Source of the DNA: Serpula lacrymans var. lacrymans S7.9
Lineage: Eukaryota; Basidiomycota; Agaricomycetes; Boletales; Serpulaceae
Direction of reading: 5' to 3'
Length of the DNA: 64,000 bases
Assembly (NCBI RefSeq): GCF_000218685.1
Contig: NW_006763295.1
Location: 1,337,710 to 1,401,709, forward strand
The notes beneath the pieces are model-generated. The model saw nothing but the letters and a program-made list of their open reading frames with translations, did not search any database and had not been told where the DNA came from. Position 1 is the first letter of the stretch; every line of letters starts with the position of its first letter. A program made the position numbers and the translations under genes. This document shows positions 23,225 to 35,472 of the stretch, piece after piece.

Positions 23225-25388
23225 TCAGACTTGGGGAGCCCCCCCATCGGCCAGTTCGAGGAAGACATTCGTTAATACATCCGCACAGTGCGGAAGATCA
23301 CCTCTCGCGATACTGTGAAATTTGCGAGGTAATGCTGAGATAACCTCTGGCGAATTCATGTGTTGGACTAGCAATTCCAGTTCCTTGGCTTGAACAGCAG
23401 GATACCTGGCAGACAAGTCAGCCACTAGTACTCGAGAGACCATGCCAACATTGAATTACGGACTGAGATGTAAACTTGGAGAATACTTCATCAACGATGT
23501 TGCACTTTGTTACCTTTGTGCATATCGATCGAAACGCAAGTTCTTTAAGGTCCTCGAGGCCGAACTAGGTAAGTTGTCATGAGCATGATACCACCAGAAC
23601 AACACTCCCAATTCCGGCTTGCCTTGTCAGCGAGACGATACATAGACTTGGGTGAGCAAGGGAATGGGGTGCATGTATCTGCCATATTTGTCGTTTCCTC
23701 GGACTTGAGATTGGAAAAGGCTATGGCCCCCGTATAGAGATAGAATATAAGTGCTTGCCATCTGTAAGGTAAGACATTAATTAAAAGTTATCGACGTATT
23801 AGTAAAGACCTCACGTCTTAAAGGCGTAATCTTTTACGAGCAGCGTCCTGCCTGATATCCGAAAGGTTGGAACAGGACGCGCAGGAGGGATTAGGGTCAA
23901 TTCATCACTCCCAAATGTCTTGACGCTATGTGAACGAATTAATACGTCGGAAAGCTAAAGATAGGACTTAATACGTGCGCACCTGGAAGAGGATTTATCA
24001 TCAAGATCTGAAAACGACAAGTTTTTATAGTTTGATTTGTACTAGCCATGCTTTGATATACATGTACTTACCTGATAAATCTGCGTGGTTCTCGGTGTCA
24101 TCCAAGTCACTATCGTTCTCATAGCTGTACTCTGCGTCATCCTTACTTCTCATGACGGAATCATCGTCTAATTCGGCAATGCAGGAGTGGAAGGCTCGAG
24201 TGTGTTCAAGCTCTAGCTCGAAAAGTTGTAAAACTAGGATCGTAAGAGCGGAGATAAAATACGTACCATATCTCAAAAGCACTGAACTTGCCCGCAAGAT
24301 GCTACTGTTTGCAAAAATTGATACTGGCATTTTAGCTCCCCCTTTGCGACCGCGTTGGGAATATACATAAAACTTTGTGTCAATGAAGACTCCACTTCGC
24401 AATGATTCCGCTAGTGCTTCAGAAGGCGACATGTTTGATTTTTGGTGATACTCGTCTGAAAATTCTCCTGGTTTCTATATAGTCCAACACGATTAGACAT
24501 TACACGTTCAGACATTTTATAGAGCGCACTCACTACCTCTTCGCGAGTTTCCACCGCCACCTGCTCCAACGGGTCAGCTGGTTCCTCCACTGGCAGCTGC
24601 TTCACCCAATTTTCGGTTGATCCTATCGAGGACTCGGACCCGCTTGATGATGATGATCTTTCTGCCTTTGATGGCGAACAGTCCCACTCTTTAAGCTCTT
24701 CGACTGACTCTGCTTCCCTTTTCTCCGACGGTAAACGATCCAACTCTTTGAATTCTTCGACCGACTCTGCTTCCCTTTTCTCTATTTTCTCCAAATCAGG
24801 TTCAGACTGCGATGATGGGAGGGCGCTGGTGATAGGTGTTGCAAAGTTCTCCACTGTAGGGGCAGGGACAGGGATATCTAACGGATCACTGACAGTGTCA
24901 GCTGTGACAGGCTCTACAGTGGTAGGAGCATATGCTTCAAGCTCTGGCGTTGACGCCAACTGATTGGTCGACAGTTCTTTGATATCGGGGGTCGAGTCCT
25001 TGAACTGCGGAATGACTTCAAAGAAAACTATGGAATATGCTACAACCTGTTCTCGAGATCGGGGGGCCAGTAGGATCTGGCTCGAGGATGATGGCAAGTT
25101 AATGTTAATCGCCGGTGATGCACTCGAAGCGACCAGGTTCGGTGAGGCGAACGAAACCTTGACTGTCACCGCTTTTACTGCGTTGTTGGTCTTCGCAGGA
25201 TCGAAGTAAAAACCAGCACTTTTGGACTTCTTGGAGTAATAATAACCGAAGCGCCATCCCATAGTGGAAGTTTGACTGTATATCACCGCACCCTGAGTGC
25301 TGGCTGGATGAGCATCAACGATCTTTATTTGGAAGTTGGTCGTCTGTGCACCAGTTGCATGGTTATGCGTTTCCCCTAGTTTGTTCAT
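23225..25388 (-). CDS. BTB/POZ-domain protein, paralog B
   Basis: Starts at the ATG at 25388 (MNKLGETHNHATGAQTTNF). Exon 1 encodes the beta-rich N-terminus (TMGWRFGYYYSKK, SAGFYFDPAKT, IVFFEVIPQF) and a long Pro/Thr then Glu/Ser linker containing an almost exact internal repeat (KREAESVEEFKELDRLPSE and KREAESVEELKEWDCSPS). The BTB part follows: ALAESLRSGVFIDTKFYVYS, SIFANSSILRASSVLLRY, YSYENDSDLDD, WQALIFYLYTGAIAFSNL, CSPKSMYRLADKAG, and the C-terminal NSPEVISAL, SIARGDLPHCADVL. The exon order matches paralog A, and the acceptor of exon 2 (TAG before AAACCAG) is identical in both. The open frame extends upstream of 25388 but looks non-coding. CUL3-adaptor function is inference. Confidence 0.75.
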
Positions 25389-25892
25389 GAGGAATATAGG
25401 AGGGAGTGTAGGACAGGTATGTAGGATGCTGCGACAGAAACCAGTGGGGTTTTTGTACCCTGTAAAGAGAGAAAAACACGTTGAAAGCGGTTGGTTCACA
25501 CACTTGTTGACACAATTTACCTCATGGACGAAGCAAGAACACCCCTTTAATGGCCGCGCAAAGGCGCGCGTTAAAGACACGATACTCTCGAGCCTCGGAA
25601 TAAGCCGCGTATAACGCCAAACGAACGCTGATAAGAAATTCATACACGGGTCACCACACAAGCACTGGATGATCTTACTTGCCTTATATGGAATCGTAGC
25701 GGGGCCAGTCCAACGCTACAACATCTGACCAGATGTAACTCTACACTGCAGCTCTATAGTCACCGTGCTAGTCGAGGCTGGTCGGTGCCGCTGTAGCTCA
25801 AATGAGTCAAATCAAGTAATTCTGCCGCATCCGATGTGCTTTAAAAGGCAGCACCAGAGTCCAGTTATGAGCTCATTCTGCTCTTTTTCACC
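25389..25892. other. Divergent intergenic region
   Basis: About 500 bases between the BTB B start (minus) and the monooxygenase start (plus). An open minus-strand frame covers part of it but has no homologous counterpart in paralog A. A TTTAAAAGGC stretch at 25840 may be a core promoter element for the plus-strand gene. Confidence 0.4.
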
Positions 25893-27385
25893 ATGTCCAC
25901 CAAGGTAATTATCGTTGGAGGGGGCATAGCAGGCCCCGTCCTTGCCATCTTTCTAAAGATGAAGGGTTACACCCCAGTCATATATGAACGATCTATGGCT
26001 CCAACTCAAGCTGGTATCAGTCTAATGCACGTTCTTGTTCAAAGTTATCGTGACAACCATGTCCAACTTTATTTCTTTCAGGATGCAGCCCAATGGTCTC
26101 CGTGTTCTCTCCTTGATCCCAGAAATAGTCGAGAACATACCAGGGTGTCCCATAAAGAGGTTCATCAGCTTCTCGTCTCTTGAAGATAACGAAGAAGTAC
26201 TCGTCGATAACGATCTACCTTCAACCGTCATAGAAAAAGAATTCGGCTTCCCTATGATCGGCGTCAGACGAACTGCATTCCACAAACTGATCATTGAAAC
26301 TGCCCAGAAACACGGCATCGAGATCAAATGGGGCCATCAAGCGGTCAAATTTGAACAAAACGATAACGATGTGTCAGTGACGTTCGAGAATGGAGAAACC
26401 ACCACTGGAAGCTTCGTCGTCGGATGTGACGGTCTGCATAGCAATACACGCCTTGCCTTGTTCGGACACGAAGAGGTTGATTTTACAGGTCTAATACAGG
26501 TATGAGACTGATGATCATCTGGGATAATGAAGAGTAACTCACCATTGGCTTCCAGATGGGCGGTGTGTCTCCAACTCCACCTGCATTACAGAATAAATAC
26601 GCACTAGTCAATAACTTCGGCAATGGGAAACATATGGTAACTTACCCCGTTTCAGAAAACCAGTACTCTTGGGCGTAGGTTATTGTATCTATTCTTTGAT
26701 TGTTTAGCTGATCGTGATGTGACAGAGTGACCGTCCGAGAACCTGAAGCAAAAGAGGACTGGCGGTCAATGGACTCACAAAAGCAGGATGAAGTAAAAAA
26801 AGGCCCCTTATCACAGTGGGCTTTCGGTGCAGGGGAGCTCGTGAAAACGGGCGAGAAAATCGCAAAGGTGATATTGTTCAAGTACTCTAAAAAAAAGCAT
26901 GTCACTCACCTCGTCTTTTAGTACGGTTTATATGATCGACCAGAGCTGAAAACATGGCATAAGGGAAGAATCGTACTGTTGGGAGATGCAGCGCACCCAA
27001 CCAGCCCTGTGAGTACTCGCTTAGAACACTTAGTTAGTGAATTCCAGAATTCACGCTCGTGTTACAGCATCTCGGTCAAGGAGCCAACCAGGCATTTGAA
27101 GACGTTTATCATCTTATGCGGTTTATCGTCAAATATAACCCAGACGCGAGCCAACCAGATACTGAGTTGTTGACCAAAATATTCTCGGAATACGAAAGCA
27201 TTCGTATTCCTCGTTCTGCAGCTTTAGTTAAAGGTGCTAGGAAACAAGGCGAGGTTCGCGTAGTCGAGGGGATAGAAGCATGCAAAGCCCGGAATGACGT
27301 GATCAAGGGAGGTCCCAGTGATGAAGCAATGAAAACAAATGCCGAAACTCTAGCGGGTCCTTTCATCGGTCAGAGCGAAATCTGA
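25893..27385 (+). CDS. FAD-dependent monooxygenase (PHBH/UbiH type)
   Basis: The N-terminus carries the dinucleotide fold (KVIIVGGGIAGPVLAIFLK) followed by a YERS segment. After the first intron come PNGLRVLSLI, GVRRTAFHKLIIETAQKHGI and VVGCDGLHSNTRLALFG, the second FAD/DG motif. Later exons give NQYSWAVTVREP, KTWHKGRIVLLGDAAHPTSP (third FAD-binding motif) and HLGQGANQAFEDVYHL. The gene has about six exons and ends at 27385. Such flavoproteins hydroxylate aromatic or polyketide-like substrates with NAD(P)H; the substrate is unknown. No biosynthetic partner is adjacent: the terpene synthase is 8 kb away across housekeeping genes. The first intron is the weak point, since no GT-AG choice I tried gives the expected LQPNG junction exactly in frame. 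Confidence 0.8.
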
Positions 27386-27567
27386 ATTACTTGCAACATT
27401 GGTTCTGCTGTAAAATAACTTTAAGAACTTAGTCTTATACCGGAGAGCAATGTAAACCAAAAAAAAACCGTGATACATTGCTTGTCTAGCACCATCCACT
27501 CAAGAGAACCACGATGCCGGAAAATAAATGATGATAATGCGAGATAGAAAATACATGCAACCATCCT

Positions 27568-28237
27568 TTACTCATCTGGCACTTCGATCTCTCCAGAGTT
27601 AATACCATCAATGACATCATGAGGAGGCTGCCCATCAACTGTACATCCGACACTTTGAGCTGTGCCAAGAATCTCCTTCGCCCCACCAGCCAAGTTCTTT
27701 GCCAAAGACTTCGACTTCATCGTCCGGGCAATCTCAAAAACTTCATCCAAAGTGATGTTGCCAGAGTGTTTAATGTTTTTCTCCTTCTTACGGTCACGTG
27801 GGGGCTCTATGTGGATTGCATGTCAGCGCCGCTAATTATATTGGTGCAAGTTACCAACCTTTGAGCGCACGGATGACGAGAGAGGAGGCAGAAGGTACGA
27901 CAGCGACAGCTGCCTGACGGTTCTGAATCGTAAGTTGGACCGTTACTCGTAGACCTTTCCATGCGGAGGTGGCTTTGGCGATATCTTCTCCGACCTTCTT
28001 GGGGGACTGTTGTGATAATGAGTTAGAAATTCAATACATGTTTAATAACTTGTGTGCTCATGCTTACCAAACCGAGGGGACCGATTTTTGGTGCAAGTGC
28101 AGAGGAAGCACCGACTTCACCACCTGTTGCTCGCAGGTAGATGATTTTGATTTCATTAGGGTCCTATTATAAGCGAGGTTCAGCATTTATCCCTGTTACA
28201 ACCTTCAAACCTCCCTGCTCACCAATTTTGGGGCCAT
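27568..28237 (-). CDS. RPL12: 60S ribosomal protein L12 (uL11)
   Basis: Four exons (28223-28237, 28068-28163, 27859-28006, 27568-27806) give exactly 165 residues, the normal eukaryotic length. It starts [20 protein letters not shown]. Diagnostic parts are [69 protein letters not shown] and [16 protein letters not shown]. The protein binds the GTPase-associated centre of 25S rRNA at the ribosomal stalk base. A 15-bp first exon is a typical fungal ribosomal-protein arrangement. It is divergent from the cyclin gene across 264 bp, so they share a promoter region. Confidence 0.95.
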
Positions 28238-28501
28238 CTTGACGGAAAGGTGGGAGTGAGTGTTGCCGAAGGAATCGAATGACTAGAAATCACCAAGGTT
28301 GCACGGTGGCGGGGAAAAATAGGGTTTGAACTCAGCCCTAGTACTGTACAGACACAATCGTTCCCAGACGTCAGGATTTGTATTTGGTTCTGTTTGCCAT
28401 CAGCTTGATCGATCTTCATCTTCTTCTTCGGTGTAGCAGCTCAGGTTACTTAGTGACAAAGTGTTGCGCAAGGCCAAAAAGGCATCGAGTGCAATGGGTG
28501 T

Positions 28502-29572
28502 ATGGACTCCTCGGGAAGGGTCGAATTACCCGCTGCATTTGAAGACGCGGACATAGATAACATTGCTTTGCTGATAGGTGTGTTTCTCACATCTCCGGTG
28601 TCGCGGTTTCTAATGTGATGTTTTCCAGCTGATATGCTTGAACGACTGATCGCTCATAATGACCGAATACCTTTACTTCCGTATGTAAATTCACCAAGAA
28701 TTATCTGACATTTTCATACCTATATCCCCAGAGAGAGTCTCACACGGTTCCACTCGAGAGCAGCTCCATCCATCAGCGTATTGGACTACCTCAGGCGTAT
28801 TGTCAGGTTCGCTAAAGTGGAGGTATATCATATTTTATTTGTTTGAGTGTCAGGTTACCTCAACAAAGCACTGCTGCAGAAAATATGCCTACTACTTACA
28901 CTCCACTATGTCGATCAAATATGCGCCCGTATGCCTCTCTTCACACTTTCCTCTCTCACCTGCCATCGATTTATCATCGCATCCATCGCCGTATCCAGCA
29001 AAGGCTTTTGTGACGTATTCTGCACCAACAGCCACTACGCTCGTGTTGGCGGCATATCATTAGCCGAACTCAACGTTCTCGAGCGAGAATTTCTTCACGC
29101 CATAGAATGGCGATTAACGGTTAGCATTTTCTTCTTCTTTCATTTCAACATCCCCCATTTTTCGGCCCCCCGCCGCATCCTAGTCGCACAAATGGAAACT
29201 ATAACGTGGTCTTAATGGTTCTCTCCTCCTTATTTTTGCTTCGCTCTGTTTTTCCAGTGCACATGCGAGGTTCTGCAGGAATACTATATCAATCTCGTAC
29301 GGACGCACAGTACAGGCAATTTTGTAATTGTCGATGCGCACTCCTCCAGTAGCATCTCGTCGGATAGCGACGTTGATAGTGGAGCTTCACGTCCAGCATC
29401 ACCGATGGTTGTCGAAACCCAAACGTCTCACCGGCAAACTTCCACTATTCTCATCGACACCGCAACCTTGTCTCCACAAGCCTCCCAAGGTCCTACCATC
29501 GAGCAGAATATGGCATTTGCAGCTTTGCAGCAGTCCTTGGAGAAGGCTCCAAGACAACGTGGAAATCAATAA
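28502..29572 (+). CDS. Pho80-like cyclin
   Basis: Five exons (28502-28577, 28629-28680, 28732-28822, 28880-29119, 29258-29572) give 257 residues. The Pho80-type cyclin box is clear: ESLTRFHSRAAPSISVLDYL, RRIVRFAKVE, then ICLLLTLHYVDQICARMP, LSSLTCHRFIIASIAVSSKG, DVFCTNSHYARVGGISLAEL and NVLEREFLHAIEWRL. The acceptor CTGCTGCAG at 28879 was chosen because it alone keeps this frame; an earlier AG gives a wrong frame. The Ser-rich C-terminal tail is outside the cyclin fold. Pho80-like cyclins pair with Pho85-type kinases and act in phosphate, glycogen or stress signalling; which of these applies here is unknown. Divergent from RPL12. Confidence 0.85.
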
Positions 29573-29976
29573 CTAGCTTTCACCGTGATTTTTTTTGGTC
29601 CTATGTTTCTGATTTCATCATCTGTCAGTAATATTAAATTCTAGAATGAAGGACAAACTGGACAACCTTATATCTATGATATTCGTGACGTGTTATTTAA
29701 AAGCGGGATGCCTTGGAAGAATGGTCATCAGGGTAACAATGATGATTGTTATCAAATTGTTATATACCATTATGTAGAATCCAATTTATCCTACTGGTAA
29801 GTAAGGGGGAAATTAATGTCACAAACAATCCGGCAGTACTGTCTACAGCATGTTCAAAATTATTCTACAAATTGTCAGATGTGAGGAAATCATATATGCA
29901 CGTACAGCTCAAATTTAAAAGATCGGATATCTAGATATACAGAATTTACGTTAAACGCGAGGGAATGCACAGAAGA
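29573..29976. other. Convergent intergenic region
   Basis: About 400 AT-rich bases between the 3' end of the cyclin gene and the 3' end of the minus-strand proton ATPase gene. No supported gene or repeat. Confidence 0.4.
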
Positions 29977-32900
29977 TTAAGATTGCTTGGAATTTGTGAG
30001 GTCCTTACTACCCCTAGTCGGATTGGCAGAAGAGTCACCCGCAGGCTCCTCGGTGTTCTCCCCAGCAACTTTAGCATCTCCTTGCTGATTGTCCGCATTA
30101 TCACCAGCTGGTCGTGCTTTCTCGGCGTCAGCCACCTTCTCTGTCGTTGTAGCATTGTCATCGGGCCCGCCAACTTGAGTATCAGTTTTTTCACCTCCTG
30201 TGACGTTGGCATCCGTATTATTGCCATCGCCCTGTTGGTGAGAAGGCTTATCCTCCTTCGCTGCTTCCTTAGGCGCTTCTTTCTTGCCATTCTTGGCTTT
30301 GCCATCGTCACCACTAGGACCTTTCTTGGTCGAAACAGCGGCGAAGTGATAAGAATCGTCATCACGTTCATGCACAAGTGTCATTCGCTGCAGCTCCAAC
30401 ATGAAGTTCTCCAGTTTCTCGTTCTTGCGACTTCGCTGTTAAACCAAACGCGATTAGATTGCTTGCCAATGGTCCGGAAATCAGGCAAATACAATACTCA
30501 CAGATGGGCGTCCAATACGGTCAAGCCATGAGAAGCCATTAAGGATCATATAGACAATGGCAATCACGACGATCACACCGAATGAATATAACCATATCCG
30601 AACGACTGTGACAATGTCAGTCCATCTAGCGGCCAGAATGGGTTTCAGTCAAAACGGGGCTAGTGAGCTGCAAAAAGTTACGACTAACCCTCCGTGTGGG
30701 GCTGCCCCTGAAATCCACCCAAATAGAGCAAAAATTGTGGCCAAAATATCGACGCCAAGTACAGCAGCTAGAAGTTGAAATGACGGCCATTCAAATTTAC
30801 CTATACATGAAGGCTTCAGCATATAACTGCTGTGTAGAAACGTAAAGTATACGAACCAGTATCTGGTCCTTGGCTCAAGCGCGTGATGAATATAATCCAG
30901 GATTCTGTCAATGCAACCTCTAGAAAGAGGACTTCCTGGACGCTAAAACGGATACATTGAGCATACAGGCCTAAGAATAATCTAATATGCCAAACCTCCC
31001 AAAGTTTTGAACGATACCACCTTTGTCTCCATTTTCGAGGAACAAGGTTCCACGAATAATCCATGTGCCCGCAGCGAGCAACAAACCCATGATAGTAGAG
31101 ATGATCCAAACTTTGGGGAGTTGCCAATCAACCGGCTTTAGAGCGTAGGGCGCATTATCGTAAGCGATTGCAATAGTAGCAACACTGTGACGTTGAGGAT
31201 TAGAAACTAACTCAAGCCGACTTGAGGAGATTAACTCACTCTGCAAATATGGCAAGGAATACTATGAGGTCGACTCGAATGGTTTCATTCAAGATCAGCA
31301 TTGATAACATCTGCATCAATGATGGATTAATTGTAGGACATGAAAGTGGGTAATATTACTAACAAGATAGACTTCAAGATGAATGCAAAGCGCAATGCGG
31401 TAAACAATATAAGCTTTCATTCCTGCGACAGCCTTTATCATATCATACAATGAATGGAAAGGACATACAAAAACTGCTTACGGTGGAAGATTTGTCGAGC
31501 CACTTTGATACTCGTAACGATAGTACTAAGCCCTCTATACAACGCTCCACGGTTAGACCCATCATCAGATATGAGGAAATAGCGACGAACTCGTCGAGGA
31601 AGACAACGTCAGCTGCCGTGCGAGCCGCATCCGATGCACCTTGAACTGCAATACCTGAAGATAAAATAAGACTTAGTAACAAAAAGAAATCATCGTCACA
31701 TTTCCATACCACAGTCGGCCTTTTTCAAAGAGGGAGCGTCATCTATGTAAATAAAAAAAGAACGATAGTTACATCTAGGTAATGGACCAGTTAATCAAAA
31801 GGCACACTCACTAACGCCCTGAAAATAATTAAACCAGTAGTCGATCAGTAATAGGGTAAAATAATAAAATAATAAAGCATACGTCGCCAGTCATAGCAGT
31901 CAAATGGCCTCGTTCTTGAAGCATGGCCACAACCTATTATGAAAAGATAAAAACTTGAGAATTATAAGTCATTGTAGTAATACACACCTGGAACTTGTGT
32001 TCTGGAAAGACTTCCGCAAACCCATCCGCCGCCTCAACAAAATCATGGACCTCTGTTCCTGTCATTCCACCTCCCATAAGCTTTTCGCTGTCAAAAACGT
32101 TGGTTCCCAGAGATAGTGTCTTGCAAGTTTCCTTCGCAATGGCAACAGCGTCACCTGTAAGCATCTTGATATGAATACCAAGAGCAACAGCTTCGCGGAT
32201 GGTCTACAACTTTTGTCATTTGAAAGCGACAACGAAGATTTCACCACACGTACAGAAGCGGTGTCTGCGCGAGGAGGGTCGAACATACACATCACACCGA
32301 GAACCTGCCATTTTTGCCCTTCTTCCTTGCAAGCGACACCTAAACTTCTAAAACCCCGCTGAGCGAACTCAGCTGACGTTAAGCGATACTGGTTGACGGT
32401 ATCAGGGTTAAATTCCTCCAATTTCAAGATTCTTTTACACCAATTTCATCAGTGAGGAAATCATTTCGAATGCATGAACACCATACGCATTGGGTGCACC
32501 TTTCGCACACGTATACTTCTTTCCGTCCTTTTCCACTTCGGAAGTAATCCTTTTCGATACAGGGTCGAAAGGAGTAAACTTGTGGGTGACCCAGCCTCCA
32601 CGAAGGTTCTCCTGCGCTTTCGGGTAGTCCTACAGGAAAACTAGTGAGCGATGATGACTCTCGGTCAAGTGCGTTGGGATATTACCTTGAGACCGACAAT
32701 AGTGACCTTGTCAATCGGATCTAGGGATTTAATGTTGTGCGACGATGCAAGAACTGCGACCTAAAATACCTCATTTAGCTTTGGCTATTTGAAATACAGT
32801 TAAGAACGCGGACAGTCATGAACCATGCAGGGTCTACGCCGGGGGCGATGTAAGGCTCATTTAAAGACAATTTGTTGGCAGTAAGAGTCCCTGTCTTGTC

Positions 32901-35073
32901 AGAACATAACATATCGACACCTAAAATTAGCTAAAAGTGTGAGAAGGGCTTGTTAACATTATGAACGGAGAGCGAACCAGCAAGCGATTCTATTGCTGTA
33001 AGCTTTTGGACAATAGCTTTTCTCCTGGCTAAGTATGCGGCTCCTACTGCCTGGAGAAGATTCAGCTGCAATACCTGATAAAAAAGCATAACTATAATAC
33101 CATTGTAGTGGTTGTGACACATGGTAAACCGACTGGTACCTATGAGTATGACCATTCAATAAACAAGATTCTGGTGATACTATAATCAGTAACGTACTCC
33201 GATGATCTGTGATACGATGCGGGATAAGAATTCATAAACAAATATAGACAAAAAGATGAGACTTACCAGAAAGATAAGGGCATACACGAGTAAGTTATTC
33301 TCAGAAGGCGTTGCAATTTTGAGACCCCTTTTTCACCTGTCAATGACATCACAAAGAGAGATGATCGATTTCTCTACCTGAAGAAACCTCCTATCCATAC
33401 GATAAATATGAAAGCGATGACCATTATAAGTAAGATTGTCCCAATGCCACCGAGAACAATTTGGAAGTGACCCTTCTCATGTGAACCTTGAGAGAAGTAA
33501 ATTAAGATGAGTGGGTTGATGCGGATATGTTGGCATACGTACCAGTGACGAGTGCAGCTGTACGTCCGACAAAAGAGTTTTTTGCTGTAGATGTCACAAC
33601 GGCGAACACCTATGGTGCCGAGATTGAAGTCAAATGTTCACATTCTAGGTAAGCACGACCCACCTTGCCTCTTTTAACACCACAGGTGTAATAAGCAATG
33701 TCACCAATGAACTTATCCACAGCTAGTGATTCGCCTGTAATAGCACTTTGGTCTACTGAACAGACAGAAGGGCCTTTGTTATCTTTGTCATCATCGTTAT
33801 CTTCTTCTTTATCCCCATTTTGTTGCTTAGATTGAGCGTTCTTCTCGTTCTTCTCAAGAAGTTCTTTCGACTACGCAGATTTGGGTCAGTATGGTCAAAT
33901 GACAATATTTATGTTCTCACTTTTGAGCCATCTTTATCATCGTAGTTGGCCAAAATCTACGAGATATGAGGTAACCATGATCAATGATAAATAACAATAC
34001 ACTATACCTTAGCATCGGCGGGGATAGTACCTCCCTCCTCCAATATGATCTATTGAAAGAATTGAAGCAATATAAAGAGATGAATGGAACCATCCTTACA
34101 ATATCTCCTAGAACAAGTTCGCGTGCTTCAATTTCTTGCTCTCGCCCGTCCCGGACAATCAATGCTTTCATGGCGATTCCAGCTTTCAACTGAGCGACAA
34201 TATCGCCTGCTTGCCTAAGATCCCAAATTTAGGCTTTGTAGGCATCTGACGAAATGAACGCTATTTACTTTTCCTGGTACCAACCAACACCGGCGTTAAG
34301 GAACAGGATACCGATCTATGTCAAAAGATATCTACAGTTAATCATCCAAGTGCTACTCCTCTCGGAACAGTAGACTCACAATGACACCGAAATCTATCCA
34401 ATCCCGTAACCCAGCAGATAAGATGACCGCGATCTCCATAACGTACAGAATAGGTCCTCTGAAGTAAGAAATGAATTTCAAGAGCTGATTCTCGTGAGCG
34501 CTAGATAATGCAAGAATTTAATTACGAACAATAACGACCATTTTGTGACATATGGCTTACCTTTGTAGCTCATTGTATCCAAAGCCTTGACGACGCTTTT
34601 CTACTTCAGATGCTGAAATACCTTTGGTCAGGTCAGTCCGGAGCCATTCTGGAGGCACCTATAGCGAGTAGAGGATTATGATACCGTTAATAACCTTAAG
34701 CCAATACAGCATCGCCATTCAGAAAGCAAACCTTTTTCTCCTTTTTCCCTCCCTGTGTAACTTTCTTCCAAGGAGCATACCAAATGCGCTTGGTCTTTCC
34801 CTCTTCTTCTGCTTCTTCGTCGTCCTCTCCACGGTCGAGTTTAGCTGCCTCATCCTGGGCGTATCTAAGCAAAGCCTCGTACTCGTCACCCTGGTAGCCT
34901 GCAACCATTTCCGACAAAACAGTCAGCCGACGAGTGATACACCAAAACACTGAAAACTACTCACGATCCTCCTCCTTCGTATTTCCCTCTGAAGAGGCAG
35001 GTTCAGAGTCCGGATCGCCCTTCTCCACGTCTCCGTTCTGAGGCTGCTTGCGATGTCTGAGGCCCATATGCAT
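29977..35073 (-). CDS. P3A-type plasma-membrane proton ATPase
   Basis: A long gene with about two dozen short exons, starting [16 protein letters not shown]-type ATPase landmarks appear in order: [57 protein letters not shown] (actuator TGES, about 33740), [20 protein letters not shown] (phosphorylation Asp, about 32900), [20 protein letters not shown] with KGAPNAV (KGAP), [20 protein letters not shown], the TGD/GVNDAP hinge split by an intron near 31880, and [16 protein letters not shown]-terminal transmembrane helices follow, then a hydrophilic tail ([19 protein letters not shown]) rich in Lys, Asp, Asn and Gly. It pumps protons out of the cell, driving nutrient uptake. A hydrophilic acidic insert of about 45 residues precedes TGES. 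I could not verify every exon junction. Confidence 0.9.
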
Positions 35074-35472
35074 GTCTGGCTTTGAACTAGAATGCAGTTA
35101 AAACTTGAGTTATAAGGTCGGACGAGACAGCTTTCTCGCTGGCCCCACCATTATGGATACTTGCTATATTTTTGTACATTCTGATAGTCAGCGCTAGTCA
35201 GCCACTGTCGACGTCAGAGCTTGAGCGATGACGAAGGCGCCTTTTGGATCAGGTAGAGCCCCGTGAGCCATTTTTAGCTCTATGTTTATAGACACTCCGA
35301 GCCGAGCCGACAAAGTTCATTTATAGCCATGTCAAGTTCAGAGAGGTTCAAAAAAACGAATCTCTTGACATACATAAGATATGCAAATTATATTTATTCA
35401 ATGGTAATTAGCGTGATATACATGGTTGAAATTTTATCCCTCATATTTTTGCCACAGAGTAGTCACATGCAT
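35074..35472. other. Promoter region of the proton ATPase gene
   Basis: About 400 bases between the terpene synthase stop (minus) and the ATPase start (minus). It must hold the ATPase promoter and 5' UTR. No coding signal seen. Confidence 0.4.

Noticed and set aside
25389..25661. Upstream extension of BTB paralog B
   Set aside because: Open by chance; no counterpart in paralog A, whose start aligns with the Met at 25388.
25780..25830. tRNA-like fragment (TGTAGCTCAAATGAG)
   Set aside because: Resembles a D-arm only; no acceptor stem, anticodon arm or T-loop could be paired.
28861..28879. Earlier acceptor for cyclin exon 4
   Set aside because: Splicing there puts the cyclin box out of frame; the AG at 28879 gives the canonical sequence.
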